From: CAVUWL01 sp963700105
GTDB taxonomy: Bacteria; Actinomycetota; Thermoleophilia; Solirubrobacterales; 70-9
Assembly (NCBI GenBank): GCA_963700105.1
Contig: CAVOWL010000004.1
Span: forward strand, 682,001 to 746,000
Direction: 5' to 3'
Length of the DNA stretch: 64,000 bases
Shown piece by piece: positions 16,210 to 27,000 of the stretch. Made by a program: the position numbers and the translations under genes. The stretch's first letter is position 1. Every line of letters starts with the position of its first letter. The notes beneath the pieces are model-generated. The model worked only from the letters and a program-made list of their open reading frames with translations. It ran no database searches and was not told where the DNA came from.

Positions 16210-17061
16210 TCAGCCGGCGATCAGCGCGCTGACCGCGCGCGTCTTTGCCACGGCGATGGCCCCGAGGCCGACCAGCAGCAGACCGGCGATCAGCGGCCCC
16301 CCGTCGAGGGTCGCGGTGCCCCAGCGCTCGCTCAGATAGATCGGCTCCAAGATCACCGGGACAAAGGTCTGAACGGCGAAGGAAAGCGGCACGACGAAGG
16401 TCGCGGGGCGCCGCTGCAGCGCGGTCATCTCGGTGGTCAGCGCAGCCAATCCGGTGGCAGCGGCAATTGCCAGGCAAAGCGCTGCCGCTAACCACAACCC
16501 CGAATCGATCTGATCGCTGACCAGCTTGGTTGCGATGTTGCTCGCACCGTAGGCGAGCGCGGAGGCGACGATCACGAAGTTGGCGGAGTCAAGTCGGCCT
16601 CGTCCCCGCAACGCGAAGGGGACCAATGAGATCAATGTCATCAGCGTCATCACCGTGATCACCGCGGCCTCGCTGCTCACCTTCTCCGTACCGGAGGGAG
16701 TGCCCCAGGCCAGCAGTCCGATCCCGGCGGTGATGCCGATCACGCCGGCGACCTCAGCCCGCCCGACCCGCTCGCCGAGCATCCGCACACCGAGGTAGAG
16801 GACCAGCAGGAGGCCGGCGGCGAGCACGGGCTGCACGACGACGAAGGGCGCCAGTGAGAGGGCGAGGACCTGCAGGCCAAAGCCGACCCCGCCCAGCAAG
16901 AAGCCGGCGACCCAGCGGCGACGATGGGCGAGGTGGGCGATCAACGAGAGCCGCAGGCTCTCATCCGCGGGCTCGCGCCGGGCGTCGGCCGCCTGCAAGA
17001 TTATCCCGACGTTGAAGGCGACCGAGGCGGCTGCGGCGGCGGCGATGCCGAGCGCGAGCAA
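16210..17061 (-). CDS. DMT-superfamily (EamA/NIPA-like) membrane transporter
   Basis: A 283-residue polytopic membrane protein with about nine or ten hydrophobic helices in two halves, as in the drug/metabolite transporter superfamily. N-terminal LALGIAAAAAASVAFNVGIILQ and the segment LQVLALSLAPFVVVQPVLAAGLLLVLYLG resemble the NIPA/EamA branch. The substrate is unknown. TTG 17059-17061 is the only sensible start and lies 11 bp after the desaturase stop, so desaturase and transporter form an operon. Confidence 0.75.
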   Translation of the reverse strand: MLALGIAAAAAASVAFNVGIILQAADARREPADESLRLSLIAHLAHRRRWVAGFLLGGVGFGLQVLALSLAPFVVVQPVLAAGLLLVLYLGVRMLGERVGRAEVAGVIGITAGIGLLAWGTPSGTEKVSSEAAVITVMTLMTLISLVPFALRGRGRLDSANFVIVASALAYGASNIATKLVSDQIDSGLWLAAALCLAIAAATGLAALTTEMTALQRRPATFVVPLSFAVQTFVPVILEPIYLSERWGTATLDGGPLIAGLLLVGLGAIAVAKTRAVSALIAG

Positions 17062-17072
17062 GACCGGGCGAC

Positions 17073-18023
17073 CTAGGCGATTGCCTTTGCGGCGAGCCGC
17101 TCGGGGTCGATCCGCACCACGTCCCAGACCAGCCCGACCCGCTCCATCGCCGAGATCAGGACCGCCGAGGGATCGAGCTCGAAGCGACCGAGGCCATGGC
17201 GGGCCGAGGTCGGGAAGGCGTGGTGGTTGTTGTGCCAGGCCTCACCGAAGGTGAAGGGCGCTAGCCAGGCGAGGTTTCGTGACTCATCGGCGGTGTCGAA
17301 GTCGCGGCGACCGAAGAAATGACAGAGCGAATTGATGCAGAAGGTGATGTGGTGCAGGAAGAAGATGCGCACCGCGCCGCCCCAGAGCAGACCCAGCAGG
17401 CCCCCGATCAGGCTGCCGGTCAGCGCGTAACCGAGGCCGAAGGGCAGCGCCAGCCCGAGGACGGCCCAGAGGATGAAGGTGCGATCGACGAAGCGCACGA
17501 TCGGGTCGGCGATCAGATCGGGTGCGTAGCGGGTTTCCTCGGCGGGCTCATCGCTAAAGAGGACCCAGCCGACGTGGGCGTGAAAGAGGCCCCGCAGGGC
17601 CCCAATCAGGCCGCTGCCGTGGCCGACGTGGGGGCTGTGGGGGTCACCCTCGGCATCGGAGAAGCGGTGGTGGCGGCGGTGGTAGGCGACCCACTCGATC
17701 ACCGGTCCCTCCAGGGCCATCGAGCCGAGCACCGCCCAGACGAAGCGCATCACCGCCCCGGTTTTAAAGGAGCGATGGGTGAAGAGGCGATGGAAGCCGA
17801 CGGTGATCCCAAAACCAAAGGGGATCAGGGTGGCGAAGAAGATCAGCGCGTCCTGCCAGACCAGGAGCCCGCCCCAGGATTGCTCGATCGCAACCGCGAT
17901 CAGCGCCAGCGGAATGACCGTCACCGCGAGGTTGGCGATGCGGTCGATGAGGCTGCCGGCGGCGGGCATTCCGGCTACGTATTGCTGGCCCGCGCGCGGG
18001 CCGTCTGGAGTGTGCTCAGCCAC
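17073..18023 (-). CDS. Acyl-CoA / fatty acid desaturase (delta-9 type)
   Basis: A 316-residue integral-membrane di-iron desaturase. All three histidine boxes are present: HRLFTH (H78, H83), HRRHH (H115, H118, H119) and HNNHH (H264, H267, H268), with hydrophobic hairpins between. It inserts a double bond in acyl chains and so adjusts membrane fluidity. GTG 18021-18023 is preceded by AGGAAAGGAC, a good ribosome site. It is the first gene of a probable desaturase-transporter(-DUF202) operon. Confidence 0.9.
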   Translation of the reverse strand: MAEHTPDGPRAGQQYVAGMPAAGSLIDRIANLAVTVIPLALIAVAIEQSWGGLLVWQDALIFFATLIPFGFGITVGFHRLFTHRSFKTGAVMRFVWAVLGSMALEGPVIEWVAYHRRHHRFSDAEGDPHSPHVGHGSGLIGALRGLFHAHVGWVLFSDEPAEETRYAPDLIADPIVRFVDRTFILWAVLGLALPFGLGYALTGSLIGGLLGLLWGGAVRIFFLHHITFCINSLCHFFGRRDFDTADESRNLAWLAPFTFGEAWHNNHHAFPTSARHGLGRFELDPSAVLISAMERVGLVWDVVRIDPERLAAKAIA

Positions 18024-18284
18024 CGATTTGTCCTTTCCTGTCCCCCGTCGAGCTGCTCAGCACGAACTTTCCCGACGCGGTCCGAGGGTCTCCGGGCAGT
18101 CACGGAACCCCTAACTTCCCGTTGTCATCGGCGGGGATAGCTGGGAAGGTTCGAGAGCGGCTCTGAGCCCTATTTGCCCTTGCCACTGTAGCTGGTTAGG
18201 CGGTCAGTGGGCGAGAAAAGAGGTTGCGCCAACCCTTGCTCGCCTTGATCGGCGAAGGACCGAGGCGCAGACCGCCGGGAAGCC

Positions 18285-18932
18285 TCAACCCCCGAGCCCG
18301 CCAAGAACAGAGAACCGATTGGGCGGGCGCTCGGCATAAGCCGCTTTCCAGGTTCCCTCAACCTTTACAAGACTGGCGCCCGCAGCCTCTTCGCGGAATC
18401 GCTCGGCGAGTGCCTTGGCGCTGTCCTCATCGATCGCGCCCACCAGCAGGTACTTCCAGCGGTGGACCGATGGGAAGCCCTCGTCTCGGAGCTTTCGGCG
18501 AAACTCCACCGCCTCGCGGTGGGAGGGGAATTCAATCCGAACCTCAAAGTTCGGATAGCCCTGCTCACGGACCTGCTCGTCTTCGGCGGCAATCTCCTCC
18601 GCGTGCTCTTCCCTGAGAGAAAGGTCGCTTTCGGGGAGAGGCTTGTCTGGATCCTCCCAGTTCTCCGCCGATGGATGCCAGTGCCTCAGCTCGGTGCTGA
18701 GCTTCCATCCGTGCTCTCCCGCGAGAGCGTCGATCTCCGTTTTGGCGGCTTCAGCCTGCTCGCGGGTGCCGGTATAGAGGAAGACCCTTGAGCCTTCTCG
18801 GCTGACGATGACGCGATCGTGAAAGGAATCGCTGAGATCGTGCTCTAGCTCGCCGCCCTCAAGGTAGTCGGTCAAAAGGGCCCCATGGGAGTCCTCCTGC
18901 GGGTCGACCTGCAGGCGCCAATCATCGTTCAT
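18285..18932 (-). CDS. Conserved hypothetical protein
   Basis: A 215-residue acidic cytoplasmic protein that I do not recognise. It has two similar alpha/beta segments. One is VIVSREGSRVFLYTGTREQAEAAKTEIDALAGEHGW. The other is FEVRIEFPSHREAVEFRRKLRDEGFP followed by YLLVGAIDEDSAKALAERF, suggesting two ferredoxin-like (SPOR- or RraB-like) units. A charged Glu-rich linker joins them. ATG 18932 is preferred over GTG-type starts upstream because TAAGTT lies 7 nt before it. It is divergent from tatA with about 90 bp between the starts. No function is assigned. Confidence 0.6.
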   Translation of the reverse strand: MNDDWRLQVDPQEDSHGALLTDYLEGGELEHDLSDSFHDRVIVSREGSRVFLYTGTREQAEAAKTEIDALAGEHGWKLSTELRHWHPSAENWEDPDKPLPESDLSLREEHAEEIAAEDEQVREQGYPNFEVRIEFPSHREAVEFRRKLRDEGFPSVHRWKYLLVGAIDEDSAKALAERFREEAAGASLVKVEGTWKAAYAERPPNRFSVLGGLGG

Positions 18933-18939
18933 CAGCGCC

Positions 18940-18945
18940 AACTTA
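18940..18945 (-). promoter_or_regulatory. Putative -10 (TAAGTT), leaderless type
   Basis: TAAGTT is followed by GGCGCTG (7 nt) and ATG 18932. It supports the shorter start for the hypothetical gene. Confidence 0.45.
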
Positions 18946-19021
18946 CCCGAGGTGCCTGATCGGCGACGGCCCAAGCGGCGTAACCTGCGTTGAGACCGAT
19001 CCCCCAGGCCGAGGAGGCCAG

Positions 19022-19291
19022 ATGTTCAGTGGACTCGAGAGTCCGGCTCATTTGCTCATCGTTTTGGTGATTGCGATGCTGGTGCTTGGACCCAAGCGAC
19101 TGCCTCAGGTCGGCCGATCGCTTGGCTCGGGCATCCGCCAGTTCAAAGCCTCGCTCGAGGGCAAGGATGAGCACGAGGCCGATCAGGCAGACGACGATGC
19201 CCGCCCGGCCGAGCCCTCTAAGCCAAGCGTCCCGGTCGCCTCCCTCCCAGACCCCGAGAGCAAGGATCCCTCACCGCCCAAGACCCCTTGA
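19022..19291 (+). CDS. tatA: Twin-arginine translocase subunit TatA/TatE
   Basis: An 89-residue protein with a short N-terminal membrane helix (LLIVLVIAMLVLG), then GPKRLPQVGRSLGSGIRQFK, the amphipathic helix typical of TatA, and a long acidic Pro-rich tail. TatA forms the protein-conducting part of the Tat system for folded proteins. A strong GAGGAGG site precedes ATG 19022. tatB and tatC are not adjacent. Confidence 0.9.
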   Translation: MFSGLESPAHLLIVLVIAMLVLGPKRLPQVGRSLGSGIRQFKASLEGKDEHEADQADDDARPAEPSKPSVPVASLPDPESKDPSPPKTP

Positions 19292-20188
19292 AGCTGGCGC
19301 CGCGGACTCAGATTGGAGCAACGCGACCTCGCGTGGGCGCCTATTGCGATCTGATTGCGAAGCGGATGCTGACCCAAGCACCGGGGCTGGTTGGGAGGCC
19401 CACCGAAGGCCCGCGGGGACGGAGTCAAGCCAGGCGTCTGTTAGTTAGCGCTCCTCCTCACGGTTGGCGCCTTCGGGTGCGTCGCGCCCTTTGAGCCCCG
19501 CTTGCTTTCACACCTTCAGAAAGCCCTTTCAGGTCTCGGGGTAAGTCATCGGTTCCGATCAGAGTTGGGGATGTCAAATAATCCCAATAACCGAAAGGAA
19601 CTTGCCCGGGATTCAGGGCGATACGGGGGAATCCAATCCCATGGCAAACGGCAGGATTTTCACCGAGGTCCGCTTCGACCTTTGACCTCCAGGCCCCAGC
19701 TTGGGGCCGAGGAACTCAAAGCCCGAGCGGGCCAAGATGGGCGCGCGGCAGAGGCTCGTCCGCGGTCTACTCAGGACCGCTGAACTCGAAGGGGAGACGA
19801 CGCGCGCGATAATCCTCGCGGCAACCTTCGGGCGATCGAGGTACCCCCCTCAGTCAAAGCGACGCCTCCAAACGCGAAAGCGCCGCGGCGGGTCGCATCG
19901 CTTGGAGCAGCGGCTGAGCGGGGGACCGAGAGCACCGGCCTCGGCTTGGTCAGGTTCTTTGCCGAGGAACCCTTCAGCCAACGGGATTCTCGCGGTCGGT
20001 GCTCTGGTGGAGGCGAATTCGGACCCGAGCACCACAACGTCTTGCGCCGCCGCAGCTCGGGCGGCGCCGCTGGCCTTGGCCCTTACTCCTCGGTCATTCA
20101 TCGCGTGGGTAAAGATGATTCGACTAGCTCGCGCCCCCCAGCCGCCTGTTCGAATCCAGCCGCTCACCCCTAAAGGTGTGGGTGTAAC
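19292..20188. other. Gene-poor region of about 0.9 kb
   Basis: No convincing protein gene is seen; the open frames here lack ribosome sites, domain signatures and consistent codon bias. Around 20130-20165 there is a T-loop-like GTTCGAATCCAG sequence, but its stem does not pair and no complete tRNA can be built around it. Around 19615-19640 a GATACGGGGGAATCC string resembles part of a c-di-AMP riboswitch, but the other conserved blocks are absent. The region may hold the promoter of the GGDEF-EAL gene or an unrecognised RNA. Confidence 0.4.
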
Positions 20189-22144
20189 TTGTCGATTTCT
20201 CAAACCGAGATGACCGCTGATCGCTCCAGCTCGGCCAAGGATGCAATCGCGGTTCCGGCGCCACCCTCGGCTCCAAGGGAGCAACCCGGAGAGGACCTCC
20301 ACCGCCTCGGCGAGGAGCTGAAGGCGCGCGCCGAGGATGTTCTCAAGCTAACGGTCGAGCGCACCGCGGGGCCCGAGCACGATGTTGATGGCGTGGTCCA
20401 GGAGAGCTTCGAGCGAATCTGCAAAAGCTCCACCCTTGCAGTTGCGCGGTGGCTTGCGGGGGAGGGTATGGAGGTGGCGATCGAGGCTGGTCGGGAAACC
20501 TGGGAGATCTTCGGTGAGCTTGCAGTGCAGCGCGCGGCCTCCCTAAACGAGGTGACCTGGCGCTGCTTTTGGTGGCGAAACACAATGGCCGAGGTGATCG
20601 CGGAGTGCGCCTCCAAGCTCGACACTCCGACTGAGGCGATCAGCGATGCCTTAAACATTTTGCAGCTGAGCCTCGAGTTCAGCCTGCTGCGGATGTGTGA
20701 GTGTTTTGAGATCGAGCGCCAGCGCACCGACGAAGAGCTCGCCCGGCGCGAGGAGGAGCTCTCGTTCCTGGCGACCCACGACCCCTTGACCGGTCTTCCC
20801 AACCGCACCCTGATCCTAGATCGGGTCGAGCAGATCCTTGCTCGCTCGCGCCGCAACCAATCACCGGCGGCGGCCCTGTTCATCGACCTCGACAACTTCA
20901 AGGACATAAACGACACCCTCGGCCATACCGTTGGGGATGAACTGCTTAAGGCCGTCGCCGCCCGCCTCAACGGCGTGATCCGCGCCGCCGATGCGCTGGG
21001 ACGCCTGGGCGGGGATGAGTTCGTGGTGATCTCAGAGGACCTCACCCTCTCAGCCGGTCCCGAGCTGGTCGCCGAGCGTCTGCTTGAAGCGCTCGAGCAG
21101 CCGTTCAAGCTAGGAGCGGACCGCCAAACTCGGGTCAATGTGAGGGCGAGCATCGGGATTGCGATCGGAGAGAAGACCACTGCCGAGGAACTCCTGGGCA
21201 AGGCCGATATCGCCATGTACCGGGCGAAGTGGGACGGCAAGCATCGCTACGTCGTCTTTGAGGCCGGCATGCAGGAGCTGGTCCAAAACAGGATGGAACT
21301 TGAGATGGATCTGCGCGAAGCCCTCGCCAAGGAGGAGTTCATTCTCGCCTTTCAACCGACGATTGATCTCAGCAACATGAGCCCTACCGGGGTCGAGGCA
21401 CTGATCCGCTGGAATCACCCCGAGCGCGGAGTGATGCAACCCGACGATTTCATTCCCCTGCTCGAGGAGTCGGGGTTAATTACAGAAATCGGTAAATGGG
21501 TCTTGGATCAGGCCTGCGCTCAGGGCGCGGAGTGGCGGGCGGCCGGGTATCCGATCATGATGGCCGTCAACGTCTCCGGGCGCCAGCTCGACACCGATCA
21601 ACTCCTAGATGACATCGAATTCGCCCTCTCAGACAGCGGCCTTGACCCTGGGGCGCTGACGATCGAGGTCACCGAGACCGCTCTGATGCGAAACATCGAG
21701 GAGACCGCGCGGCGGCTGACCGCGATCAAGGCACTCGGCGTGCAGATCGCAATCGATGACTTCGGTACCGGCTACTCCTCGCTCGCCCACCTGCAGCGGT
21801 TCCCAGTCGATGCGCTGAAGATCGACCGCTCCTTCATCTCCGGGCTGGGTAGTAACCAGGAGGGCGAGACGCTGATCCACTCCCTTGTGCAGCTTGGCAA
21901 GGCGCTTTCAATTGAGACCTTCGCCGAGGGCATCGAGCAACATCACGAGCTCTCGCTGTTAAAAGATGAGGAGTGTGAAAATGGGCAGGGCTTCCTCTTC
22001 GCCCGGCCCCTCGATGTGGCCGCGACCGAGGTATTTTTGCGGGACTGGGCAGACAATCTAAACCCCTCCTTCGCAAAGCCGCCACAGCACACTGCCCTGA
22101 CGGAACCGATATCGGTGAACGCCTCACAAAACGGGCATGCATAG
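20189..22144 (+). CDS. GGDEF-EAL cyclic-di-GMP turnover protein
   Basis: A 651-residue cytoplasmic protein with no membrane helices. Residues about 35-185 are a helical N-terminal sensory domain with several Trp, resembling RsbRD/PucR-type N-terminal modules. A GGDEF domain (about 200-360) has an intact GGDEF at about 274, after LGR. An EAL domain (about 375-625) has EAL at about 403, EVTETAL, DDFGTGYSS at about 524 and LKIDRSF, so the phosphodiesterase site looks complete. It can in principle both make and degrade c-di-GMP. The start is uncertain: TTG 20189 or ATG 20210. A glycosyltransferase gene follows 71 bp downstream. Confidence 0.9.
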   Translation: MSISQTEMTADRSSSAKDAIAVPAPPSAPREQPGEDLHRLGEELKARAEDVLKLTVERTAGPEHDVDGVVQESFERICKSSTLAVARWLAGEGMEVAIEAGRETWEIFGELAVQRAASLNEVTWRCFWWRNTMAEVIAECASKLDTPTEAISDALNILQLSLEFSLLRMCECFEIERQRTDEELARREEELSFLATHDPLTGLPNRTLILDRVEQILARSRRNQSPAAALFIDLDNFKDINDTLGHTVGDELLKAVAARLNGVIRAADALGRLGGDEFVVISEDLTLSAGPELVAERLLEALEQPFKLGADRQTRVNVRASIGIAIGEKTTAEELLGKADIAMYRAKWDGKHRYVVFEAGMQELVQNRMELEMDLREALAKEEFILAFQPTIDLSNMSPTGVEALIRWNHPERGVMQPDDFIPLLEESGLITEIGKWVLDQACAQGAEWRAAGYPIMMAVNVSGRQLDTDQLLDDIEFALSDSGLDPGALTIEVTETALMRNIEETARRLTAIKALGVQIAIDDFGTGYSSLAHLQRFPVDALKIDRSFISGLGSNQEGETLIHSLVQLGKALSIETFAEGIEQHHELSLLKDEECENGQGFLFARPLDVAATEVFLRDWADNLNPSFAKPPQHTALTEPISVNASQNGHA

Positions 22145-22215
22145 CGTCCTGGGAATTCTCGCCCTCAAGGTCTAGATTCACCACCGTTTTGCCGATCTCT
22201 TTTTGAGAGTCGGCA

Positions 22216-23652
22216 ATGCTAATTCCGCAGTCAAGAACGATCGCTCCGCCGCAGGGGAAGCCGGGCTCAACGCCGGTTCTCGCCGAGGAGCCGCTGAGCG
22301 CGGTCGCGGACTTCGTTGGGACCCCCAAGGCCCAACCCACCTCAGCGGAACGCCGACGCATCTACATCAAGCTTCACCAAAAGCTGGCGCTGGTGATTGC
22401 GGTCGCTGTGGCCTGGGCAGGCTTTTCGCTGTGGCTTTCGATCCCATGGATTGACGCCCTCGGACAGTCAATCACGATGCCTCTTGCGATCGCCGTGATT
22501 CTTGGCATCGCGATCATCCCCGGCTACCTGAACGCCAACCTGATCGCCTCATTGTTACTCGACCGCCCTCCACCGCTTCGGTTTGATCTCGCCTCTCCTG
22601 CGGTGACCGTGGTAATTGCCTGCTTCAACGAGGAGAAGACGATCGAGGAAACGCTTGACTACATCGCCAAGCAGGACTATTCGGGCGAGTTGAAAGTTCT
22701 GGTCGCCGATGATGGTTCGAGCGATCGCACTGTCGATCTGGCCCAAAGGCGCGCCGCAAACGACGATCGGATCGCCGTCCTCAGCTTCCCCCATGCCGGC
22801 AAGGCAAGGACCCTGACCCGGGCTCTTGCCAGCGTGCGAACCCCGCTGGCCGCCACCGTCGACGCCGATACCCTCTTGATGCCATTGGCGCTGCGGCGGA
22901 TAGTCGCCCGGCTCTTGATCTCACCACCCGATACGGTCGCGGTCGCTGGTGCCGTTTTCGTGCGCAACTCTCGGCGAAACCTCTTCACCCGAGCGCAGGA
23001 GTGGGACTACTTCCTCGGCATCGCCTCGGTAAAGCGCCAACAGAGCCTCTACCAGGGGACGATGGTTGCCCAGGGGGCCTTCAGCGTCTACCGCACCGCG
23101 GCGCTGAATGGTGTCGGCGGCTGGCCGGACCGGATCGGTGAGGACATCGTGCTCACCTGGGCGATGATGCGAAAGGGCGGTCGGGTCGGATATGAGCGCA
23201 CCGCGATCGCCTTCACCGGAGCACCTGAAGACGTCAGGGCCTTTGCCCGTCAGAGACGCCGCTGGGCGCGAGGGATGATCGAGGGGTTGCGCGAGCACGG
23301 CCGGGCACTGGTCGCCGGTGGGCGCTCGAACATTCACGCCGTCCTCGTCAATTTCATCTTCCCCTACATCGACCTCGTCTACTCGATCGCATTTCCGATC
23401 GGAATCGTGCTGGCGCTGTTTGGTGATTTCGCGATCGTCGGACCGATGACGCTGGCAGTCCTCCCGCTCAACCTCTTGCTCTCGGGAATCATGTTCCACC
23501 TCAGCAAGAAGTCCTTCGGTCAGGTTGGGCTCAAGGTCAGGCAGAACCGGCTCGGCTTCCTCGGCTACCTGCTCGCCTACCAGCTCTTCATGGCGCCGAT
23601 CTCAGTGGCGGGCTACGCGCAGGAGCTGTTCGGCGCCTCGCGGCGCTGGTAG
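22216..23652 (+). CDS. Membrane glycosyltransferase family 2, polysaccharide synthase type
   Basis: A 478-residue inner-membrane GT2 enzyme of the hyaluronan/cellulose/PNAG synthase type. Two N-terminal helices (about 60-110) precede the catalytic domain, which has VVIACFNEEKTIEE, DDGSS near 165, DAD near 216, GEDIV near 308 and the processivity motif QRRRW near 345. Three or four C-terminal helices follow. It probably builds and exports an exopolysaccharide from UDP-sugar. There is no PilZ domain, so any c-di-GMP control by the upstream GGDEF-EAL protein would need another receptor or operate at expression level. Confidence 0.85.
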   Translation: MLIPQSRTIAPPQGKPGSTPVLAEEPLSAVADFVGTPKAQPTSAERRRIYIKLHQKLALVIAVAVAWAGFSLWLSIPWIDALGQSITMPLAIAVILGIAIIPGYLNANLIASLLLDRPPPLRFDLASPAVTVVIACFNEEKTIEETLDYIAKQDYSGELKVLVADDGSSDRTVDLAQRRAANDDRIAVLSFPHAGKARTLTRALASVRTPLAATVDADTLLMPLALRRIVARLLISPPDTVAVAGAVFVRNSRRNLFTRAQEWDYFLGIASVKRQQSLYQGTMVAQGAFSVYRTAALNGVGGWPDRIGEDIVLTWAMMRKGGRVGYERTAIAFTGAPEDVRAFARQRRRWARGMIEGLREHGRALVAGGRSNIHAVLVNFIFPYIDLVYSIAFPIGIVLALFGDFAIVGPMTLAVLPLNLLLSGIMFHLSKKSFGQVGLKVRQNRLGFLGYLLAYQLFMAPISVAGYAQELFGASRRW

Positions 23653-24023
23653 ACCTGGACTCGATCCGCGCACCAGCTATCGGCTGGCAGGCTGCTCGGC
23701 GCGGGCCGCAAAGCTCAATCGATTGCGATTTCCCATTGGCCAAAAGCGATCGCGACGAGCAGCCGGCGGCGCTGATGTGAGGCTAGGTGAGGGGCCCCGC
23801 ACCCGCCCGCCCCGCGCCACCAGGCCTCCGGCCTGACCCGCCCGACGCGGTCTTCCCTTGCAATCTCCACCCAGGCCCGCCAACCCGCCAGCTCCGCCCA
23901 ACCCATGGACATCGTGGGGGGTGGGTGCTCCCCAGGCTGCGGGTTTGGGTTGAGGATGGTCGGTAACGCGCTCGTTGAGAGACGACTTGTCAGCGCAGAG
24001 TCAGACGTGAAGCCACCGCCGTG
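23653..24023. other. Intergenic region between converging genes
   Basis: About 370 bp between two converging genes. It is C-rich in places (23790-23900). No gene, tRNA or clear terminator hairpin is visible. Confidence 0.4.
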
Positions 24024-27000
24024 CTAGCGCCGCTTTGACTTATGACGCTTCACCTTGACGCACCTCTCCCTGCCCCTAATCCTCTTCTTCCTCAGCCCGT
24101 TTCTGCAACGCGGCAGGAGGTCGAAAGTCGCGGAGACTTCCCTGGCCGCCGACATCGTCACTTCGCATCCGTTGGCACCGTTGACGCGGCCGCAGCCCAT
24201 CCATCGAGCCGCCCTGCTGTTTGGGAGGGGAGTGCCCGAAAGGATGATCACCGTGCCGTGATCGAAATTGGCGGCGCAGGTCGGGTCGCAGTTGATCCCG
24301 GCGGGGAAACTAGTAACGGTTCCCCTGCCCGAGCCTGACACCGCGACTTTGAGCAGGTGCTGTTCAAGCGCGAACGTCGCCTTGACTTCCTTGATCGCCG
24401 ACATCATCACGTTACATTCGTCGGCTCCGTGGACGCTGTTACAGCCCGACCAGCGAGCGGCCTTGCTGTTTGGACCGGGGGCGCCCTTGAGGGTCACCAG
24501 GTCGCCGTAATCGAATTCGGCAGAGCAGGTGGCGCCGCAATTGATCCCAACCGGTGAGCTGCTCACGCTGCCTGTGCCCGCACCCTCCTTGGTGACCGTC
24601 AGGTAGCGGCGTTCAAGCGTGAAGGTCGCGGTAACTTCCTCAGCCGCCGACATCGTCACGACACATTCATTGGCGTTGTTGACGCCTTCACAGCCTGACC
24701 ATCGGACTTCGCTGGTGTGAGGGTCAGAGGTACCTTTCAGTGTTACCGATGAATCGTATTCGAAGCTGGCCTGGCATTTGGTGCCACAGTCGATCCCTGC
24801 CGGGGAGCTATGTACGATGCCGCTGCCAGAGCCGCTCTTGGTGACTGTCAACTGGTGCTGTTCGAGCGCGAAGGTCGCCGTCACCTCCCTTGCCGCCGAC
24901 ATCGTTACCTTACATTCGTCTGCGCCGACGATTTCATCGCAGCCCGACCATTTGGCCGCCGCACTGTGGGGACCGGGGGCGCCTTTGAGTGTTACCTGGG
25001 CGCCGTATTCGAAGCTGGCCTGACATTCGGTGCCGCATTCGATCCCCGCCAGCGAGCTGGTCACGGTGCCTGTCCCAGAGCCCGATGTGGCGACTTTGAG
25101 CTGGAGGTGTTCTAGGTTGAATTCCGCGGCTACCTCTCTTGCTTCGGTCGTCGTCACATTGCATTCGTCGGCACCGTTGATGGCTCCGCAGGCGGTCCAA
25201 TGCACGGCTTCGCTGTGGGGGCCAGGGGTGCCTTTGAGGGTGACTTCGGTTCGGTATTGAAAGTCGGCCTGGCATTCGCCGCCGTCGCATTCGATCCCAC
25301 CGGGGGAGCTGGTCACGGTGCCGGTGCCTGTTCCTGAAATGGCGACTTTAACCGGGAGCTGTTCGGTATTTTCGCTGAAGGACGCCGTGACTTCCCTTGC
25401 CGCTCTCATCGTCACCTTGCATTCGTCGGCGCCGACGACTTCATCGCAGCCCGACCATTCGGGAAAATTGCTGTGGGGGCCAGGTATTCCTCTGAGGGTC
25501 ACTTCCGTGTCAACGTTGACGGCTGCTTCGCATTCAGACCCTTCAGAGCCGCAGTAGATGGCAGAGCGGACGCCCGAAACGGTGCCCGTGCCTGACCCAG
25601 AGACAGCCACCGTCAGCTCGTGCTGTTCGGTGAAGGATGCGGTGACTTCCTTTGCCGCCGACATCGTCACTTCGCACCTGCCTAGGCTGACCTGGTTGCA
25701 GCCCGACCACTGCACGGCTTCCTCGGTTCCGGGGCCGTAGGGGACACCCCTCAGGGTGACCTTGGTGCCGCCGTTGAAGACAGTTTCGCAGGAGGAGCCG
25801 CATTCGATGCCCCTCGGGAAGCTGGCCACGGTGCCCGGGCCCGAAGTGGCGATCTTTAAGGGGTGGCGTTCGAGCGTGAAGGAAGCAGTGACTTCCTCAG
25901 CCGCCGACATCGTCACTTCGCATTCATCGGCGCCGTTGACGCGTTCACAGCCCGTCCACAGGGCGGCTTCGCTGTTGGGACCGGGGACAGCTTTGAGAAC
26001 CACAGCTCCGCCTTCGCTCAGGGTCGCTTCGCATTCAGGGCCGCATTTGATCCCAGCTGGGGAGCTGGTCACAGTGCCTGTGCCGTTCCCTTGCTCATTG
26101 ACACTCAGCCTCGTGTAGCCGGGGTCAGCGGAGAACTGGGCGCCAACGGACCGAGCTGCCGAAATCGTCACCGTGCAGGCGCCGGAGCCGCTACAGGCGC
26201 CAGACCACCCTTGGAATTCCGAGCCGGCCGCGGCTGAGGGCGTCAGCGTCACTTCTTCGCCTTCTTCAAGCTCGGCTCCGCATTCAGGTCCGCAGTCGAT
26301 TCCCGGCGTCGAGCTGGTCACAGCTCCTGCGCCGGAGCCCGTCTTTGACACTTCCAGCTCAAAGGAATTGCCGCTGACCGCGAAGTGGGTAGCGTCTACA
26401 TATCCGGTCCAGATAAATTCCTGCTCGACATGGCTGCCATTGACGCTGGCACGCCCAATCGAAGACGTTTCGGAGCCTATATACGCGGAGTTCCAGAACA
26501 GGTAGCCAGAGCCGACCGCGATCTGAGACCCTCCCATTAGACCGGTGATGAATTCCTGTTCGACTTCGCCGCCGTCGATCGTGGCGCGGCCCATGCCCAG
26601 TGGATAGTCCCCAGTCTCGTTGAACCAGTAAATGTGGCCTTCGCCCACCGCCAGGCCCTTTGGTTCTTCCAGTGTCTCGATGAAGCTCTGGTTGGCTTCG
26701 GTGCCTTCGAGGCTGGCGCGCCCGATCGTGTCCCGTCTGGGATTAACCCAGTAGATGTAGCTGCCCTCAACTGCGAAGCCAGTTGGTTCGTCGCTCAGGG
26801 TCATGAAGTCTTCGTTGACTTCTGTGCCGTCGATGTTGGCGCGGCCGATCATGTCGCCGTGCGTCCAGTAGATGTGGCCGGCGTCAACTGCGATTTCATT
26901 CCTATATTTTTGAGCCACGGAGAGGAAGTCTTCATTTACTTCGCTGCCGTCCAGGCTGGCGCGACCGATCGTTTCGGGCCGATAAAAGTGCGTCCAGTAG

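Noticed and set aside
19610..19645. GATACGGGGGAATCC string similar to part of a c-di-AMP (ydaO-type) riboswitch
   Set aside because: The other conserved blocks and pairing elements are not present, and the next gene start is more than 500 nt away.
20110..20178. tRNA-like 3' end with GTTCGAATCCAG followed by a CTCACCCC acceptor-like end
   Set aside because: The T stem has two mismatches, no matching 5' acceptor or anticodon arm can be found upstream, and the resemblance is limited to about 30 nt.
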